DNA of 64,000 nucleotides from assembly GCA_034926225.1 (NCBI GenBank), contig JAYFRF010000002.1, positions 1-64,000 on the forward strand. Direction: 5' to 3'. The position numbers and the translations under genes are program-made. Below are positions 8,100 to 16,828 of the stretch, one piece after another; within the stretch, counting starts at the first letter, position 1; each line of letters starts with the position of its first letter. Source of the stretch: JAAZKA01 sp034926225 (GTDB lineage: Bacteria > Bacillota > Clostridia > Oscillospirales > QAMX01). Under the pieces are notes generated by a model. It made no database searches. It saw only the letters and a list, made by a program, of their open reading frames with translations, and was not told the DNA's origin.

Positions 8100-8993
8100 T
8101 TATTCCTCCGGACTGACAAGGAGCCGGGCAAGCGGCGAATCCTTGCCTAGAATGATGGTTTTCTGTTCGCCCGAAAGAGACTCCCGGAGAGCTTCGAGCG
8201 ACAGGTTAAATTCATAGAAATCGCGTTTGTCCACAGTGTTGTAAGCCTCAGCGAGGATGCGCATGTACTCGCGTTCGCCTTCGGCCTCGATCGCAGCGGC
8301 GGAAGCCTCCGCGTCGGAGACGAGGATGCTGACCTGACGGTCGACGTCGTTGCGGATGATGCTCGCTTCGTAGGCGCCGTCGGCGGTATACCTCTCGGCG
8401 ATCTGGTTGCGGTCGGAGATCATGCGGGCGTAGACGGCCTGCTCGTTATCCTCGGGCAGGTCAAGTCTTTTCACCCTCATATCCTTGACGTTGATGCCGT
8501 AGGTCGCGGCATAGCTCGCTACCTCGGCGGTGATCGCTTCGTAGATGTCGTTGCGTTCGGAGGCATCGGATTGATTGATGATCCGGCTCTGCTCGAGTAC
8601 GCCCATCGCGTTTTTAAGTGCGTTATACGCGAGCGCGTTAAGACGCAGCTCGGCTTCGTTGATGGAACCGAGGGTCTGGTAGAACGTCAGCGGGTCGCGG
8701 ATGTTCCAGAGGACGTAGCTGTCGATGGTCATGGACTTTTGGTCGGAGGTTAAGACCTCGGACGGCGGGATATCGTAGAGCATGATGGCTTTGGGGAATG
8801 TCTTAATGTTGTCGATGTACGGCACCTTGAAGTAAAGTCCCGGCTCGGAGACGGTATTGACGATCTTCGAGAAGCGGACGGTGCAGGCATACTCGTTTTC
8901 CTGGACGGTATAAACGCTCGACGAAATGCTGATCACGCCGAGGAGGGCGAGTACGGCAACGAGAATCCAGATCGCTTTGGCTTTTCTATTCAT
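8100..8993 (-). CDS. hflC: HflC-like SPFH-domain membrane protein
   Basis: 297 residues from ATG 8993 (AAGGAGG 8 nt upstream; an earlier in-frame ATG at 9017 lies inside hflK). One N-terminal membrane segment (about residues 8-28, ILVAVLALLGVISIS), then a prohibitin/SPFH domain (VQENEYACTVRF, GLYFKVPYID) and a charged coiled-coil with EAEGEREYMRILAEAY. In other bacteria HflC pairs with HflK and the complex surrounds and tunes the FtsH protease. hflK lies directly upstream, 13 bp away. No ftsH is in the window. Confidence 0.9.
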   Translation of the reverse strand: MNRKAKAIWILVAVLALLGVISISSSVYTVQENEYACTVRFSKIVNTVSEPGLYFKVPYIDNIKTFPKAIMLYDIPPSEVLTSDQKSMTIDSYVLWNIRDPLTFYQTLGSINEAELRLNALAYNALKNAMGVLEQSRIINQSDASERNDIYEAITAEVASYAATYGINVKDMRVKRLDLPEDNEQAVYARMISDRNQIAERYTADGAYEASIIRNDVDRQVSILVSDAEASAAAIEAEGEREYMRILAEAYNTVDKRDFYEFNLSLEALRESLSGEQKTIILGKDSPLARLLVSPEE

Positions 8994-9006
8994 AGCGGCG
9001 TCCTCC

Positions 9007-10062
9007 TTATTCGGCATCCGCGGCGGCGTCTGTCGACTGCGTCGCGGTCGTAGGTTGTGTGGCTTCCGTCACCTGTGCGGCGGCCGTATTCGACGTGGGA
9101 TCGGCGGTGACGAAGCTCTCGAGCGGAAGCAGGGTCTGGATGCCGGTGCCGTCGGTGGTGTCGATGTAGATTTTAGTGTCGGGGAAAGCGGCGCGGATGG
9201 CTTCATAATACATACGCACGCGGGTGATCTCTGGATTCAAGGCGTACTCATCGTACATAGCCTCGAACATGGCGACCTGTTCGCGAGCCTCGTTGATGCG
9301 GCGCTGCTTCTGATACTCGGCGGTCTGGAGGAGCTTGTCGACCTGGGCCTCGGCCTGCGGGAGCTGCGCGTTTTCGTAGGCTTTAGCCTGATTGATGGCG
9401 GTTTCAGCCCCCTGCTTCGCGGTTTCGACGTTTTTAAAAGCTTCGATGACCTCGGCTGTCGGGGGTTCCGCGTCCTGAATCTTGACGTCGGTGAGGACGA
9501 GCCCGATATCGTACTCGTCGAGCCCCTGTGTGATCAGCTCACGGACGCGCATCTGAATTTCAGCTTTGCCGGTGGTCAGCACGCTGTCGACGGTCGCGGA
9601 GCCGATGACGTTGCGTATCTGGCTCTGGGCGAGGTTTTTAAGTACCAGTTCCGGGTCCTCGGAGGAAAATAGGAACTTTTTCGGGTCGGAGATCTTATAT
9701 TCGACAAAAAAGTCCACGTTGACGATGTTATAATCACCGGTGATCATCTTAGACTCGTCCTCGACGACGACATAGTCGCCCTGGGAATCGGTGGAGCGGT
9801 AGCCAAGCTCGATCTTCTGGTAGACGTTCTCCTGAACGAGGTGGGCGCGCTGGATGCCAAAGGGAAGCTTAAAATGCATGCCCGCGCCGGTGATGTCGGT
9901 CACGCGTCCAAAGGTGGTGACAACAGCGGCTTCCTTTTCATCGACGGTGTAAAAGCTCGTCAGTCCGGTCAGTCCAATGAGCAGCACAACAGCGGCGGCG
10001 ACAACAATGTTCTGTATTTTCCTTCCGTTAAAATTGATATTGACGACTCTTTGCTGATCCAT
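9007..10062 (-). CDS. hflK: HflK-like SPFH-domain membrane protein
   Basis: 351 residues. Short cytosolic N-terminus, one membrane helix (about residues 18-38, NIVVAAAVVLLIGLTGL), SPFH domain (VDEKEAAVVTTFGRV, GMHFKLPFGIQ) and a long coiled coil rich in Ala, Glu and Gln, ending in a Thr/Ala/Gln-rich tail. First gene of the hflK-hflC-icd operon, with a consensus promoter 40 bases upstream of the start and GGAGG in the leader (spacing about 12 nt, rather long). Expected to form a membrane ring with HflC. Confidence 0.9.
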   Translation of the reverse strand: MDQQRVVNINFNGRKIQNIVVAAAVVLLIGLTGLTSFYTVDEKEAAVVTTFGRVTDITGAGMHFKLPFGIQRAHLVQENVYQKIELGYRSTDSQGDYVVVEDESKMITGDYNIVNVDFFVEYKISDPKKFLFSSEDPELVLKNLAQSQIRNVIGSATVDSVLTTGKAEIQMRVRELITQGLDEYDIGLVLTDVKIQDAEPPTAEVIEAFKNVETAKQGAETAINQAKAYENAQLPQAEAQVDKLLQTAEYQKQRRINEAREQVAMFEAMYDEYALNPEITRVRMYYEAIRAAFPDTKIYIDTTDGTGIQTLLPLESFVTADPTSNTAAAQVTEATQPTTATQSTDAAADAE

Positions 10063-10101
10063 ATGCTTAAAACGCCTCCTTTGCGTATTCGGGTTTTTTA
10101 T

Positions 10102-10130
10102 ATTATATCATATTTTAACGGCTTTGTAAA
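10102..10130 (-). promoter_or_regulatory. Promoter of hflK-hflC-icd
   Basis: Minus-strand -35 TTTACA (10125-10130) and -10 TATAAT (10102-10107), 17-bp spacer. Divergent from the promoter at 10166. Confidence 0.85.
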
Positions 10131-10165
10131 GGAAAAAACCATCGGCAAAACCCGCGAGAAGACGG

Positions 10166-10194
10166 ATGACAGCGGCGCGATTTTGTGGTATAAT
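10166..10194 (+). promoter_or_regulatory. Promoter of the rRNA methyltransferase gene
   Basis: -35 ATGACA (10166-10171), 17-bp spacer, extended -10 TGG-TATAAT (10186-10194). The gene starts at 10227. Confidence 0.8.
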
Positions 10195-10226
10195 AACTGT
10201 ATTCCGTTTTTAAAGGAGACTCACCC

Positions 10227-11648
10227 ATGCGCGAAATACCGGAGGAATTCCTGCGTCGGATGCGCGCGCTGCCCGATTTCGACTATGCTGCGTTCGAACA
10301 GGCGCTCTTATACGGCGAGGGACGCCGGGGGCTGCGCGTCAATACCTTAAAGCTTTCCCGCGATGAGTTTGCGGCGCAGTCGCCCTTCGCGCTTGAGCCG
10401 TCGCCGCTGTGTCCCGAGGGCTTCCTGCTGCCGCCGGACAGCGGCGCGGGGAAGCATCCGTACCACGCGGCGGGGTTATACTATCTGCAGGAGCCTTCGG
10501 CGCAGAGCGTGGTGACCGCGCTCGACCCACAGCCCGGGATGCGCATCCTTGACCTGTGCGCGGCGCCGGGCGGCAAGTCCACCCACGCGGCGGCACGGCT
10601 CGGAGACACAGGACTGCTCATCGCGAACGAATGCGTCCCGGCGCGGGCGCAGATCCTCATGCATAACCTCGAGCGGATGGGTGCGCGGCGCTATGCGGTG
10701 ACCCAGGCGATGCCGGAAGCGTTTACGCGGGACTTTGCCGGATGGTTCGACGCGGTACTCGCGGATGTGCCGTGCTCGGGCGAGGGGATGTTCCGCCGCG
10801 AGCCTGCCGCCGTACGGGAATGGACGCCCGCCGCAGCCGCCGCCTGCGCGACGCGTGGACGAAAGATCCTTGCCGCCGCCGCCAATCTCGTCCGGCCGGG
10901 AGGGTATCTCCTTTACTCCACCTGCACCTATCACCCCGATGAAAACGAGGGCGCGGTCGAGCGGCTTCTGCGGGAGCGCCCCGACTTCGAACTTGTGCCG
11001 ATTGACGCGGTGCGCCTGCCCCCCGCGCGTCCGGACTGGGTTCTCGCACATCCCGAACAAGATGCGCGAGGCGTGCGGGACGAGCTGGCTCTAGCCGCAC
11101 GGCTGATGCTGACGGACACCCCCGGCGAGGGGCATTTTCTCGCACGGCTGCGCAGACGCGACGGCGATGTGCCGGGACAGCCGCCGGCGGCCCCGTATCG
11201 CGCTCTGACGAAGCCGGAAGCGGCGGTGTTTACGGCGTTTTGGCGGGACACCTTCTCCGCCGCCCCGCGCTTCGAGCCGCGCGCGACGCCGCGGGGGGAT
11301 GTCTATCTCGTGCCCGACGGACTTCCCGCCTGTCCGTCGGTGCTGTGTCCCGGCGTCCGCGTGGGGACGCTCTGCCCCGGACGAGCCCTGCGCTTCGAGC
11401 CGTCGCATACGCTCTTTATGGCTGCCCCCGCCGCCGAACTCTGTCGCGTCCTCCCGCTCGAGCCGGCCGATCCGACGCTATCCGCCTTTTTTGCGGGAGA
11501 GGAAATCCCCTGCGCACTTCCGACGGGTTATACAGCCGTCTGCGTAACGCTGGGCGGCAGCGCGTTTCCCGTCGGCTTCGGCAAGGTCTCCGGCGGACGC
11601 CTGAAAAACAAGCTGCCCACCGGGCTTCGTACGCGGTTTATTACATGA
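10227..11648 (+). CDS. rsmF: RsmF/NOL1-NOP2-Sun-type rRNA (cytosine-5) methyltransferase
   Basis: 473 residues; AAGGAG upstream. SAM-dependent methylation of cytosine in rRNA. The SAM site ILDLCAAPGGKSTH (about residue 107) and the two family cysteines, in VPCSGEGMFRR and in YSTCTYHPDENEG, are present. The C-terminal 180 residues match the PUA-like RNA-binding extension of bacterial RsmF (PSHTLFMA, then GFGKVSGGRLKNKLPTGLR). N-terminal GLRVNTLKLS is the family RNA-binding start. Monocistronic. High confidence for family; exact modified base inferred. Confidence 0.93.
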   Translation: MREIPEEFLRRMRALPDFDYAAFEQALLYGEGRRGLRVNTLKLSRDEFAAQSPFALEPSPLCPEGFLLPPDSGAGKHPYHAAGLYYLQEPSAQSVVTALDPQPGMRILDLCAAPGGKSTHAAARLGDTGLLIANECVPARAQILMHNLERMGARRYAVTQAMPEAFTRDFAGWFDAVLADVPCSGEGMFRREPAAVREWTPAAAAACATRGRKILAAAANLVRPGGYLLYSTCTYHPDENEGAVERLLRERPDFELVPIDAVRLPPARPDWVLAHPEQDARGVRDELALAARLMLTDTPGEGHFLARLRRRDGDVPGQPPAAPYRALTKPEAAVFTAFWRDTFSAAPRFEPRATPRGDVYLVPDGLPACPSVLCPGVRVGTLCPGRALRFEPSHTLFMAAPAAELCRVLPLEPADPTLSAFFAGEEIPCALPTGYTAVCVTLGGSAFPVGFGKVSGGRLKNKLPTGLRTRFIT

Positions 11649-11692
11649 ATATTATATAAAATTGTTAATTTATGGATTTTTATGAAAGCCCA

Positions 11693-11721
11693 TTGACAAT
11701 AGTTTACATTTGTGGTATATT
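11693..11721 (+). promoter_or_regulatory. Promoter of the AbrB-family gene
   Basis: -35 TTGACA (11693-11698), 17-bp spacer, extended -10 TGG-TATATT (11713-11721). Confidence 0.88.
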
Positions 11722-11754
11722 AAAGGAAGCTTACAGGGAAGGAGCGAAAAACAG

Positions 11755-11994
11755 ATGAAATCAACCGGAATTGTCAGAAAGATAGATGAATTAGGCAGAA
11801 TTGTACTGCCGATCGAGCTACGGCGCACGTATAATTTATCCACGAAGGATTCGTTGGAGATATATACGGAAGGCGACATGATCATCATGACAAAGTACGA
11901 GCCTGCATGCGTTTTCTGCGGCGATGTGCGTGATGTAACCCAGTTTAAGGGTAAAAATGTCTGCAAGAAGTGCATCGAGGAATTAGCAAAGTAA
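11755..11994 (+). CDS. AbrB/SpoVT-type transition-state regulator with zinc-ribbon tail
   Basis: 79 residues from ATG 11755 (AAGGAG 9 nt upstream); the open frame extends upstream but the start MKSTGIVRKIDELGRIVLPI is the canonical AbrB one. Residues 1-50 are the swapped-hairpin DNA-binding domain. The C-terminus carries two CxxC pairs (CVFCG and CKKC), as in clostridial AbrB homologues. Such proteins repress post-exponential genes. Own strong promoter; a weak GC-rich hairpin (GTCGG/CCGAC, 12024-12051) before TTTT may end the transcript. Confidence 0.92.
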   Translation: MKSTGIVRKIDELGRIVLPIELRRTYNLSTKDSLEIYTEGDMIIMTKYEPACVFCGDVRDVTQFKGKNVCKKCIEELAK

Positions 11995-12119
11995 AGCGCG
12001 ATTTTTTTTTGCAGTTATTTAAGGTCGGATATCGGTGGCAATCGCCCCGACATGCCGGCCTTTTCTCTCGCCTTTTCCCGCCTGCGCGTTTTGTTAATAA
12101 ATCGTAAGACTTTCCCCCT

Positions 12120-12147
12120 TTGCTCCGAAAGAATTTTACGCTACAAT
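12120..12147 (+). promoter_or_regulatory. Promoter of the DNA-binding protein / histidine kinase operon
   Basis: -35 TTGCTC (12120-12125), 16-bp spacer, -10 TACAAT (12142-12147), 31 bases before the start at 12178. Matches are moderate. Confidence 0.55.
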
Positions 12148-12177
12148 ATAGGTATCCCATTTTAGGAGGGTGTCCGT

Positions 12178-12414
12178 ATGAAGACCGCGACGGAGTACGG
12201 GATCCTCGAGTATTTCATGAAAAACATGGGCCGCGTGCTGACGATCGACGAGATTTACCGCTCGGTGTGGCGGGAGCAGCCGGTGGGCGTGGACAACACG
12301 GTCGCGGTGCATATCCGCCGCATCCGGGAGAAGATCGAGATCGATCCGGGCTCGCCGCGCTACATCAAGGTCGTCTGGGGCGTCGGGTACGTGATGAAGG
12401 AGGAGAAGTCATAA
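12178..12414 (+). CDS. OmpR/PhoB-type winged-helix protein lacking a receiver domain
   Basis: 78 residues with GGAGGG 7 nt upstream. The whole protein is the winged-helix output domain of an OmpR-type response regulator: TATEYGILEYFMKNMGRVLT, EIYRSVW, VAVHIRRIREKIE and the ending YIKVVWGVGYVM. The receiver domain with its phosphorylatable Asp is absent, and no remnant is seen in the 180 bp upstream. That spacer instead holds a promoter and ribosome binding site, so the short protein seems to be made as such. It is followed 3 bases later by a histidine kinase gene. Either a deletion left a stand-alone DNA-binding domain, or this is a real variant. Confidence 0.82.
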   Translation: MKTATEYGILEYFMKNMGRVLTIDEIYRSVWREQPVGVDNTVAVHIRRIREKIEIDPGSPRYIKVVWGVGYVMKEEKS

Positions 12415-12416
12415 AT

Positions 12417-14507
12417 ATGTGGAAATCGTTTTGCGCATGGCTCGCGCTGGTATTCGGGCTGATGCTGCTCGCTTGCGGCGGCTATGGTATTTTTACAAAC
12501 CTGAATACAATAACAACCCTGCTGCCGGATAACAACGATTATTATCAGAGCGGGTCGTTTATTGCCGCAACGCACGCAAATCTTTCGGAGATGCTGTACG
12601 CGCTGCAATCCCCCTCGTCCGAGCTTTTCTCCGCCTATCGCACGGACGACGGCACGACACTGTACCGCATCCGCACACTGGAGCCGGAACGCAATATTGT
12701 TTACTATGCCGGAAACAATTCCCAGTCCGAATACGTCTATTCTAACATCGGCATCCGAGACACCGACGTCTATTTACAGCAAAACTACCCCGCGAAATTC
12801 GTCTTCGCGCTGTACTATGCCGAAGGCGTCCCGCATATCTGGCTGTACGGCGCCGACGTGACGCAGGATTACGCCTCCTATTATCAGGATCTTTTCTCCT
12901 ACAGTGAGCAAACCTTCGGGCTGCCCTCCGACGTCTTTACGCTGTATTATGCCGTCGGGCTGCCCGGCATGCCGGTATCGGAATACGGCAGCGTCGGCGC
13001 CTACTACCAATCGTGGCTGTCCGCGCGCACGCTTAGCATCATCTCGCTTTCCTTCGCCGCGGTCGGGCTTTTATTACTCATTCTATCACTGATTTTTTAC
13101 CGCGCGCGCCGTCCGTTTATGGAAGCCCTGTTGCGCGTACTCGGACGCGTGCCTCTCGAAGGCAAGGCGCTTGCCGCGATGGTGATGCTGTGGCTGATGT
13201 ATCTTGGCATAGACGCCTTCTATTACAGCGGTTTCATCGCCGCGCCCGCCCTTGTACTCGGCGCATGCCTCCTGTGGCCGCTGTTTCTCGACATGGTCAC
13301 CCACCGCCGCGCATGGCTTCGCATGAGCGTCTGCGGCATCGTCCTGCGCGCGTGCCGCCGCGTTTATCTCGACCGTGCCCGGCAGACGCCCCTCGAACGG
13401 CGCTGCCTGCATCGGCTCTGGCTGCTTGTCGGCGCCGAAGCCGTCCTAGTAAGCCTCGCGGTCATAAATCTGTTCCTCGCGGCGAATTATTACTCCCGAA
13501 CGCGTTATCTGTTCGGCTTTTTCTGCTGCGCCGCGCTCGGCATCTTCGCGTTCTGGCTCTTTATGCGCAGCTACCGGAGCTTGCTCTCGGACCTGGGCAC
13601 CGTGCGCGGGATGACCGCTGCGCTGCGGGAAGGCCATCTTGCCGAGGTGCAATCCCCTCTCCCCGAGACGCACGACCTCTACCCCTTAGCGGACGACCTT
13701 CTCCATCTGCGCGACGGTGTTTTAAGCGCCGTGGACGCCCGGGTACGCTCCGAACGCATGAAGTCCGAGCTTGTCACGAACGTTTCGCACGACCTAAAGA
13801 CCCCTCTTACCTCGATCATCAGCTATTCACGGCTGCTGGATGAGCTAAACCTTCCCGAACCCGCAAACGCCTACGTCAAGGTGCTGCGCGAGAAGTCGGA
13901 GAGACTGCAAAAGCTGACGCGCGACCTGTTCGAGGTGTCCAAAGCACAAAGCGGCAGCCTCCCCGTGAAGCTGACGAGACTCGACCTTGCGTCACACCTT
14001 GAGCAGACACTCGCGGAGCTGTCCGAGCGCATCGACGCGTCGGGGCTAGCGTTTCGCGTCCGGACCCCCGGCCATCCCGTCTACATCGACTGCGACGGCG
14101 AGCGGCTTTACCGCGTCCTTGAGAACCTGACCGCCAACGCCCTCGCCTACGCCTGCCCCGGCACACGTGTCTATGTCACGCTCGACGACTCAGGCCCCGT
14201 AACGCTCTCCATTCGCAATGTCGCGGCGTATGAAATGACCTTCACCGCCGACGAGATCGCCGAGCGCTTCGTGCGCGGCGACGCGTCGCGCACCGACGGC
14301 GGCACGGGTCTGGGACTGGCCATCGCGAAAAGTTTTACCGAAGCCGTTGGCGGTGGCTTTGCCGTCGACATCGACGGCGACGTCTTCCGCGTTACGCTTT
14401 CCTTCCCCAAACAGGAAGCTCCCATAGATACTACAAAAGAAAACGAGGCAAACCATTCATGCGAATCTGTAAAAGAATCTGTGCATTTGCCCTCATCCTC
14501 GCAATGA
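12417..14507 (+). CDS. Membrane sensor histidine kinase
   Basis: 696 residues from ATG 12417 (GGAG 11 nt upstream). N-terminal membrane segment, an extracytoplasmic region of about 190 residues rich in Tyr (sensor, unknown ligand), then about six further membrane segments between residues 205 and 390, a HAMP-like linker and the kinase core. Phosphoacceptor His458 is in VSHDLKTPLTS, the N-box in ENLTANALAYA and the G-box in DGGTGLGLAIAKS. The natural partner would be the adjacent winged-helix protein, which has no receiver domain. The 3' end overlaps the next gene by 49 bp. Confidence 0.92.
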   Translation: MWKSFCAWLALVFGLMLLACGGYGIFTNLNTITTLLPDNNDYYQSGSFIAATHANLSEMLYALQSPSSELFSAYRTDDGTTLYRIRTLEPERNIVYYAGNNSQSEYVYSNIGIRDTDVYLQQNYPAKFVFALYYAEGVPHIWLYGADVTQDYASYYQDLFSYSEQTFGLPSDVFTLYYAVGLPGMPVSEYGSVGAYYQSWLSARTLSIISLSFAAVGLLLLILSLIFYRARRPFMEALLRVLGRVPLEGKALAAMVMLWLMYLGIDAFYYSGFIAAPALVLGACLLWPLFLDMVTHRRAWLRMSVCGIVLRACRRVYLDRARQTPLERRCLHRLWLLVGAEAVLVSLAVINLFLAANYYSRTRYLFGFFCCAALGIFAFWLFMRSYRSLLSDLGTVRGMTAALREGHLAEVQSPLPETHDLYPLADDLLHLRDGVLSAVDARVRSERMKSELVTNVSHDLKTPLTSIISYSRLLDELNLPEPANAYVKVLREKSERLQKLTRDLFEVSKAQSGSLPVKLTRLDLASHLEQTLAELSERIDASGLAFRVRTPGHPVYIDCDGERLYRVLENLTANALAYACPGTRVYVTLDDSGPVTLSIRNVAAYEMTFTADEIAERFVRGDASRTDGGTGLGLAIAKSFTEAVGGGFAVDIDGDVFRVTLSFPKQEAPIDTTKENEANHSCESVKESVHLPSSSQ

Positions 14508-16759
14508 TCGCAGCTCTCACGGCGTGCGGCGGCGGGAATTCCGCGACGACGAACACGGCGTCCACCACCGCCGCAGGCTCGGGCGAGCCGTCCGGCGGTA
14601 CCCCGACCACAGCTGCCGCGACAACCCAGCCGTCTCTCGCGTTCCAGGCGACCTATGCGTCCCTCCCCGAGGGACTCGACTACGTCAACAACCCCGTCCT
14701 TTTTGACGGCCGTATCTGGACGCTTTCCGGCGTCTACGACGAGGAATCGCAGATTTACCAGTCCGCCGTCTTCTCCTTCCTGCCCGATGGCTCCGATGTG
14801 CAAAAAATCCTTCTTCCCATCGCCCAAAACCGCAGCTACCAGAACTTGGTTGTCACCGACGACGGCGAATTCTGGATTTCCATGCAGGAATATCCGATGA
14901 AGGGCGAGGCGGTCGATTATGAGAGCGGCAATGTGACCTACGCCCTCGTCCGCTACGACGCGGAAGGCCAGGAGCAGGCCAAAATCGACCTCTCCTTCAT
15001 CGGCGAGGATCAGGAGCAGGTCTACATCAATAACCTTGCCTGCGATTCTGAGGGTAACCTCATTCTCTGCGCCGATCAGAAGATCTACGTTCTCGACCCG
15101 ACCGGCGCGCGGCTCTTCGACCTCAGCTGCAACTGGGTCGAGTCCCTTGCCCGCACCGGCGAGGGCAAAGTGATCCTCGGCTACCACAACGACCAGGGCA
15201 GTTACGCCGTCGCGGAGATCGACATGGCCGCGAAGAGCTTCGGCAAGTCCTACGCCGTCACCGGCAACATGCGCGGCATCGCGTCCGGCGACGGAACATA
15301 TCTGTTCTACGCCGTCAACAATGACTATCTCTGCGGCTATAACGCGGCGACTGAGAGCCTCGATCAGCTCTTCAAATTCCTGGATATTGACATCAACTCC
15401 GATCAACTGAACGGCGTTATGAACGTCGGCGAACGCACCTTCCTCACCTTTGTCAACAGCGACATGGGCTCGGAGCTTTGCACGATCAAGGAGGCCCCCT
15501 ACGCCGGCGCGAAGACGACCCTGACGCTAGCCTGCCTCTACGCCGATTACACCCTCAAAGAGCAGGTCATCCGGTTCAACAAGTCAAGCCCCGATTATCG
15601 TATCGATATCCTCGACTACTCGCAGTACAACACCGAAAGTGACTATGAGGCGGGGCTGACAAAGCTCTCAACGGACATCACCGCGGGGCAAATCCCCGAT
15701 CTTTTAGAGCTGTCGCAACTCCCTGTCGCGACCTACGCTGCAAAGGGCATCCTCGCCGATCTCGACCCCTTCCTCGACACAGACCCTGACCTGCACCGCG
15801 ACGACCTGCTCGAAAGCGCCCTCTCCGCGCTCACGATCAACGGAAAGCTCTATTCCCTCGCGACGACGATGACGGTCATGTCGATGTACAGCCTGAAGGA
15901 CATCGCAGGAGACCGCACGTCGATCACGATGAAGGAGCTTGCCGACATCATCGCCGCGCATCCGGAGGCCGCTTCGTTTGCGAATATGACCAGCGCGAAC
16001 GTGCTGCAATTCTTATGCATGTTCACCTTCGACGACTATGTCGATTCGGAGACCGGCGAGTGCCGTTTTGACTCCGACGAGTTCCGCGCGCTGCTGGAAA
16101 TCGCAAACAAGTCCCCGGCCGAGATCGATTATGAGAATTACGAGTACGTTGACGGCGCAACGCTGATGACGGAAGGGAAAGCGCTGTTTGACACGATGTA
16201 TCTAAGCGACTTAACCGAGTTACAGCGGATGATGACGTCGTTCAAGGGGCAGCTCGCGATCACGGGCTTCCCGGTATCGTCCGGCTCGGGCAACGTGGCG
16301 CAGTTCAACTTCTCTCTCGGCATCAGCGCGAAGTCCGCGCACACCGACGGCGCATGGACGTTCCTGCGTTCGCTTTTCTTAGTCGACGCGGAGGATGCAA
16401 ACTACAGCAATCTCGGCTACGGCATTCCGGTGCTGAAAACACTGTACGAGAAGATGATCACGGAGGCCTCGACGCCCGAGTATTACGAGGACGAAAACGG
16501 CAAGCAAATCGAGCAGCCGAAGATGAGTATGAGCTACAACAACGGACCGACAATCGAAATCTTCGCCGCGACGGAGGAGGAAGTCGCCCTGTTCCGCTCG
16601 ATCGTAGACTCGGTCGACCGCACGTACACCTACGACACGAAACTGATGAATATCCTCATAGAGGAAACGGGCGCGTACTTTGCGGGGCAGAAATCCGCCG
16701 CCGACGTCGCGTCGATCATCCAGAGCCGTGTGCAGATTTACATCGCGGAAACCCGGTAA
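14459..16759 (+). CDS. Solute-binding-like lipoprotein with N-terminal propeller-like half
   Basis: 766 residues. Lipoprotein signal peptide with lipobox LTAC (Cys about residue 23), followed by a Ser/Thr/Ala/Gly-rich linker. Residues about 60-350 contain repeated LVVTDDGEFWIS-type and NLACDSEGNLILCADQKIYV-type strands like a beta-propeller. The C-terminal 400 residues resemble an ABC-transporter sugar-binding protein (VIRFNKSSPDYRIDILDY, LADLDPFLDTDPDL, TGFPVSSGSG). No permease genes are adjacent. It overlaps the kinase gene by 49 bp, so it may feed ligand status to the kinase. Ends at a strong terminator. Confidence 0.82.
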   Translation: MRICKRICAFALILAMIAALTACGGGNSATTNTASTTAAGSGEPSGGTPTTAAATTQPSLAFQATYASLPEGLDYVNNPVLFDGRIWTLSGVYDEESQIYQSAVFSFLPDGSDVQKILLPIAQNRSYQNLVVTDDGEFWISMQEYPMKGEAVDYESGNVTYALVRYDAEGQEQAKIDLSFIGEDQEQVYINNLACDSEGNLILCADQKIYVLDPTGARLFDLSCNWVESLARTGEGKVILGYHNDQGSYAVAEIDMAAKSFGKSYAVTGNMRGIASGDGTYLFYAVNNDYLCGYNAATESLDQLFKFLDIDINSDQLNGVMNVGERTFLTFVNSDMGSELCTIKEAPYAGAKTTLTLACLYADYTLKEQVIRFNKSSPDYRIDILDYSQYNTESDYEAGLTKLSTDITAGQIPDLLELSQLPVATYAAKGILADLDPFLDTDPDLHRDDLLESALSALTINGKLYSLATTMTVMSMYSLKDIAGDRTSITMKELADIIAAHPEAASFANMTSANVLQFLCMFTFDDYVDSETGECRFDSDEFRALLEIANKSPAEIDYENYEYVDGATLMTEGKALFDTMYLSDLTELQRMMTSFKGQLAITGFPVSSGSGNVAQFNFSLGISAKSAHTDGAWTFLRSLFLVDAEDANYSNLGYGIPVLKTLYEKMITEASTPEYYEDENGKQIEQPKMSMSYNNGPTIEIFAATEEEVALFRSIVDSVDRTYTYDTKLMNILIEETGAYFAGQKSAADVASIIQSRVQIYIAETR

Positions 16760-16771
16760 ATTCCATACAAT

Positions 16772-16828
16772 AAACCCCCGGGAACGGTCTCACTCAAGTG
16801 GAGAGCACCGTTCCCGGGGGTTTTTATA
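16772..16828. terminator. Bidirectional terminator between convergent genes
   Basis: 17-bp stem beginning AAACCCCCGGGAACGGT (16772-16788) pairs with 16806-16822; T-run on the plus side, A-run preceding for the minus side. Confidence 0.93.
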
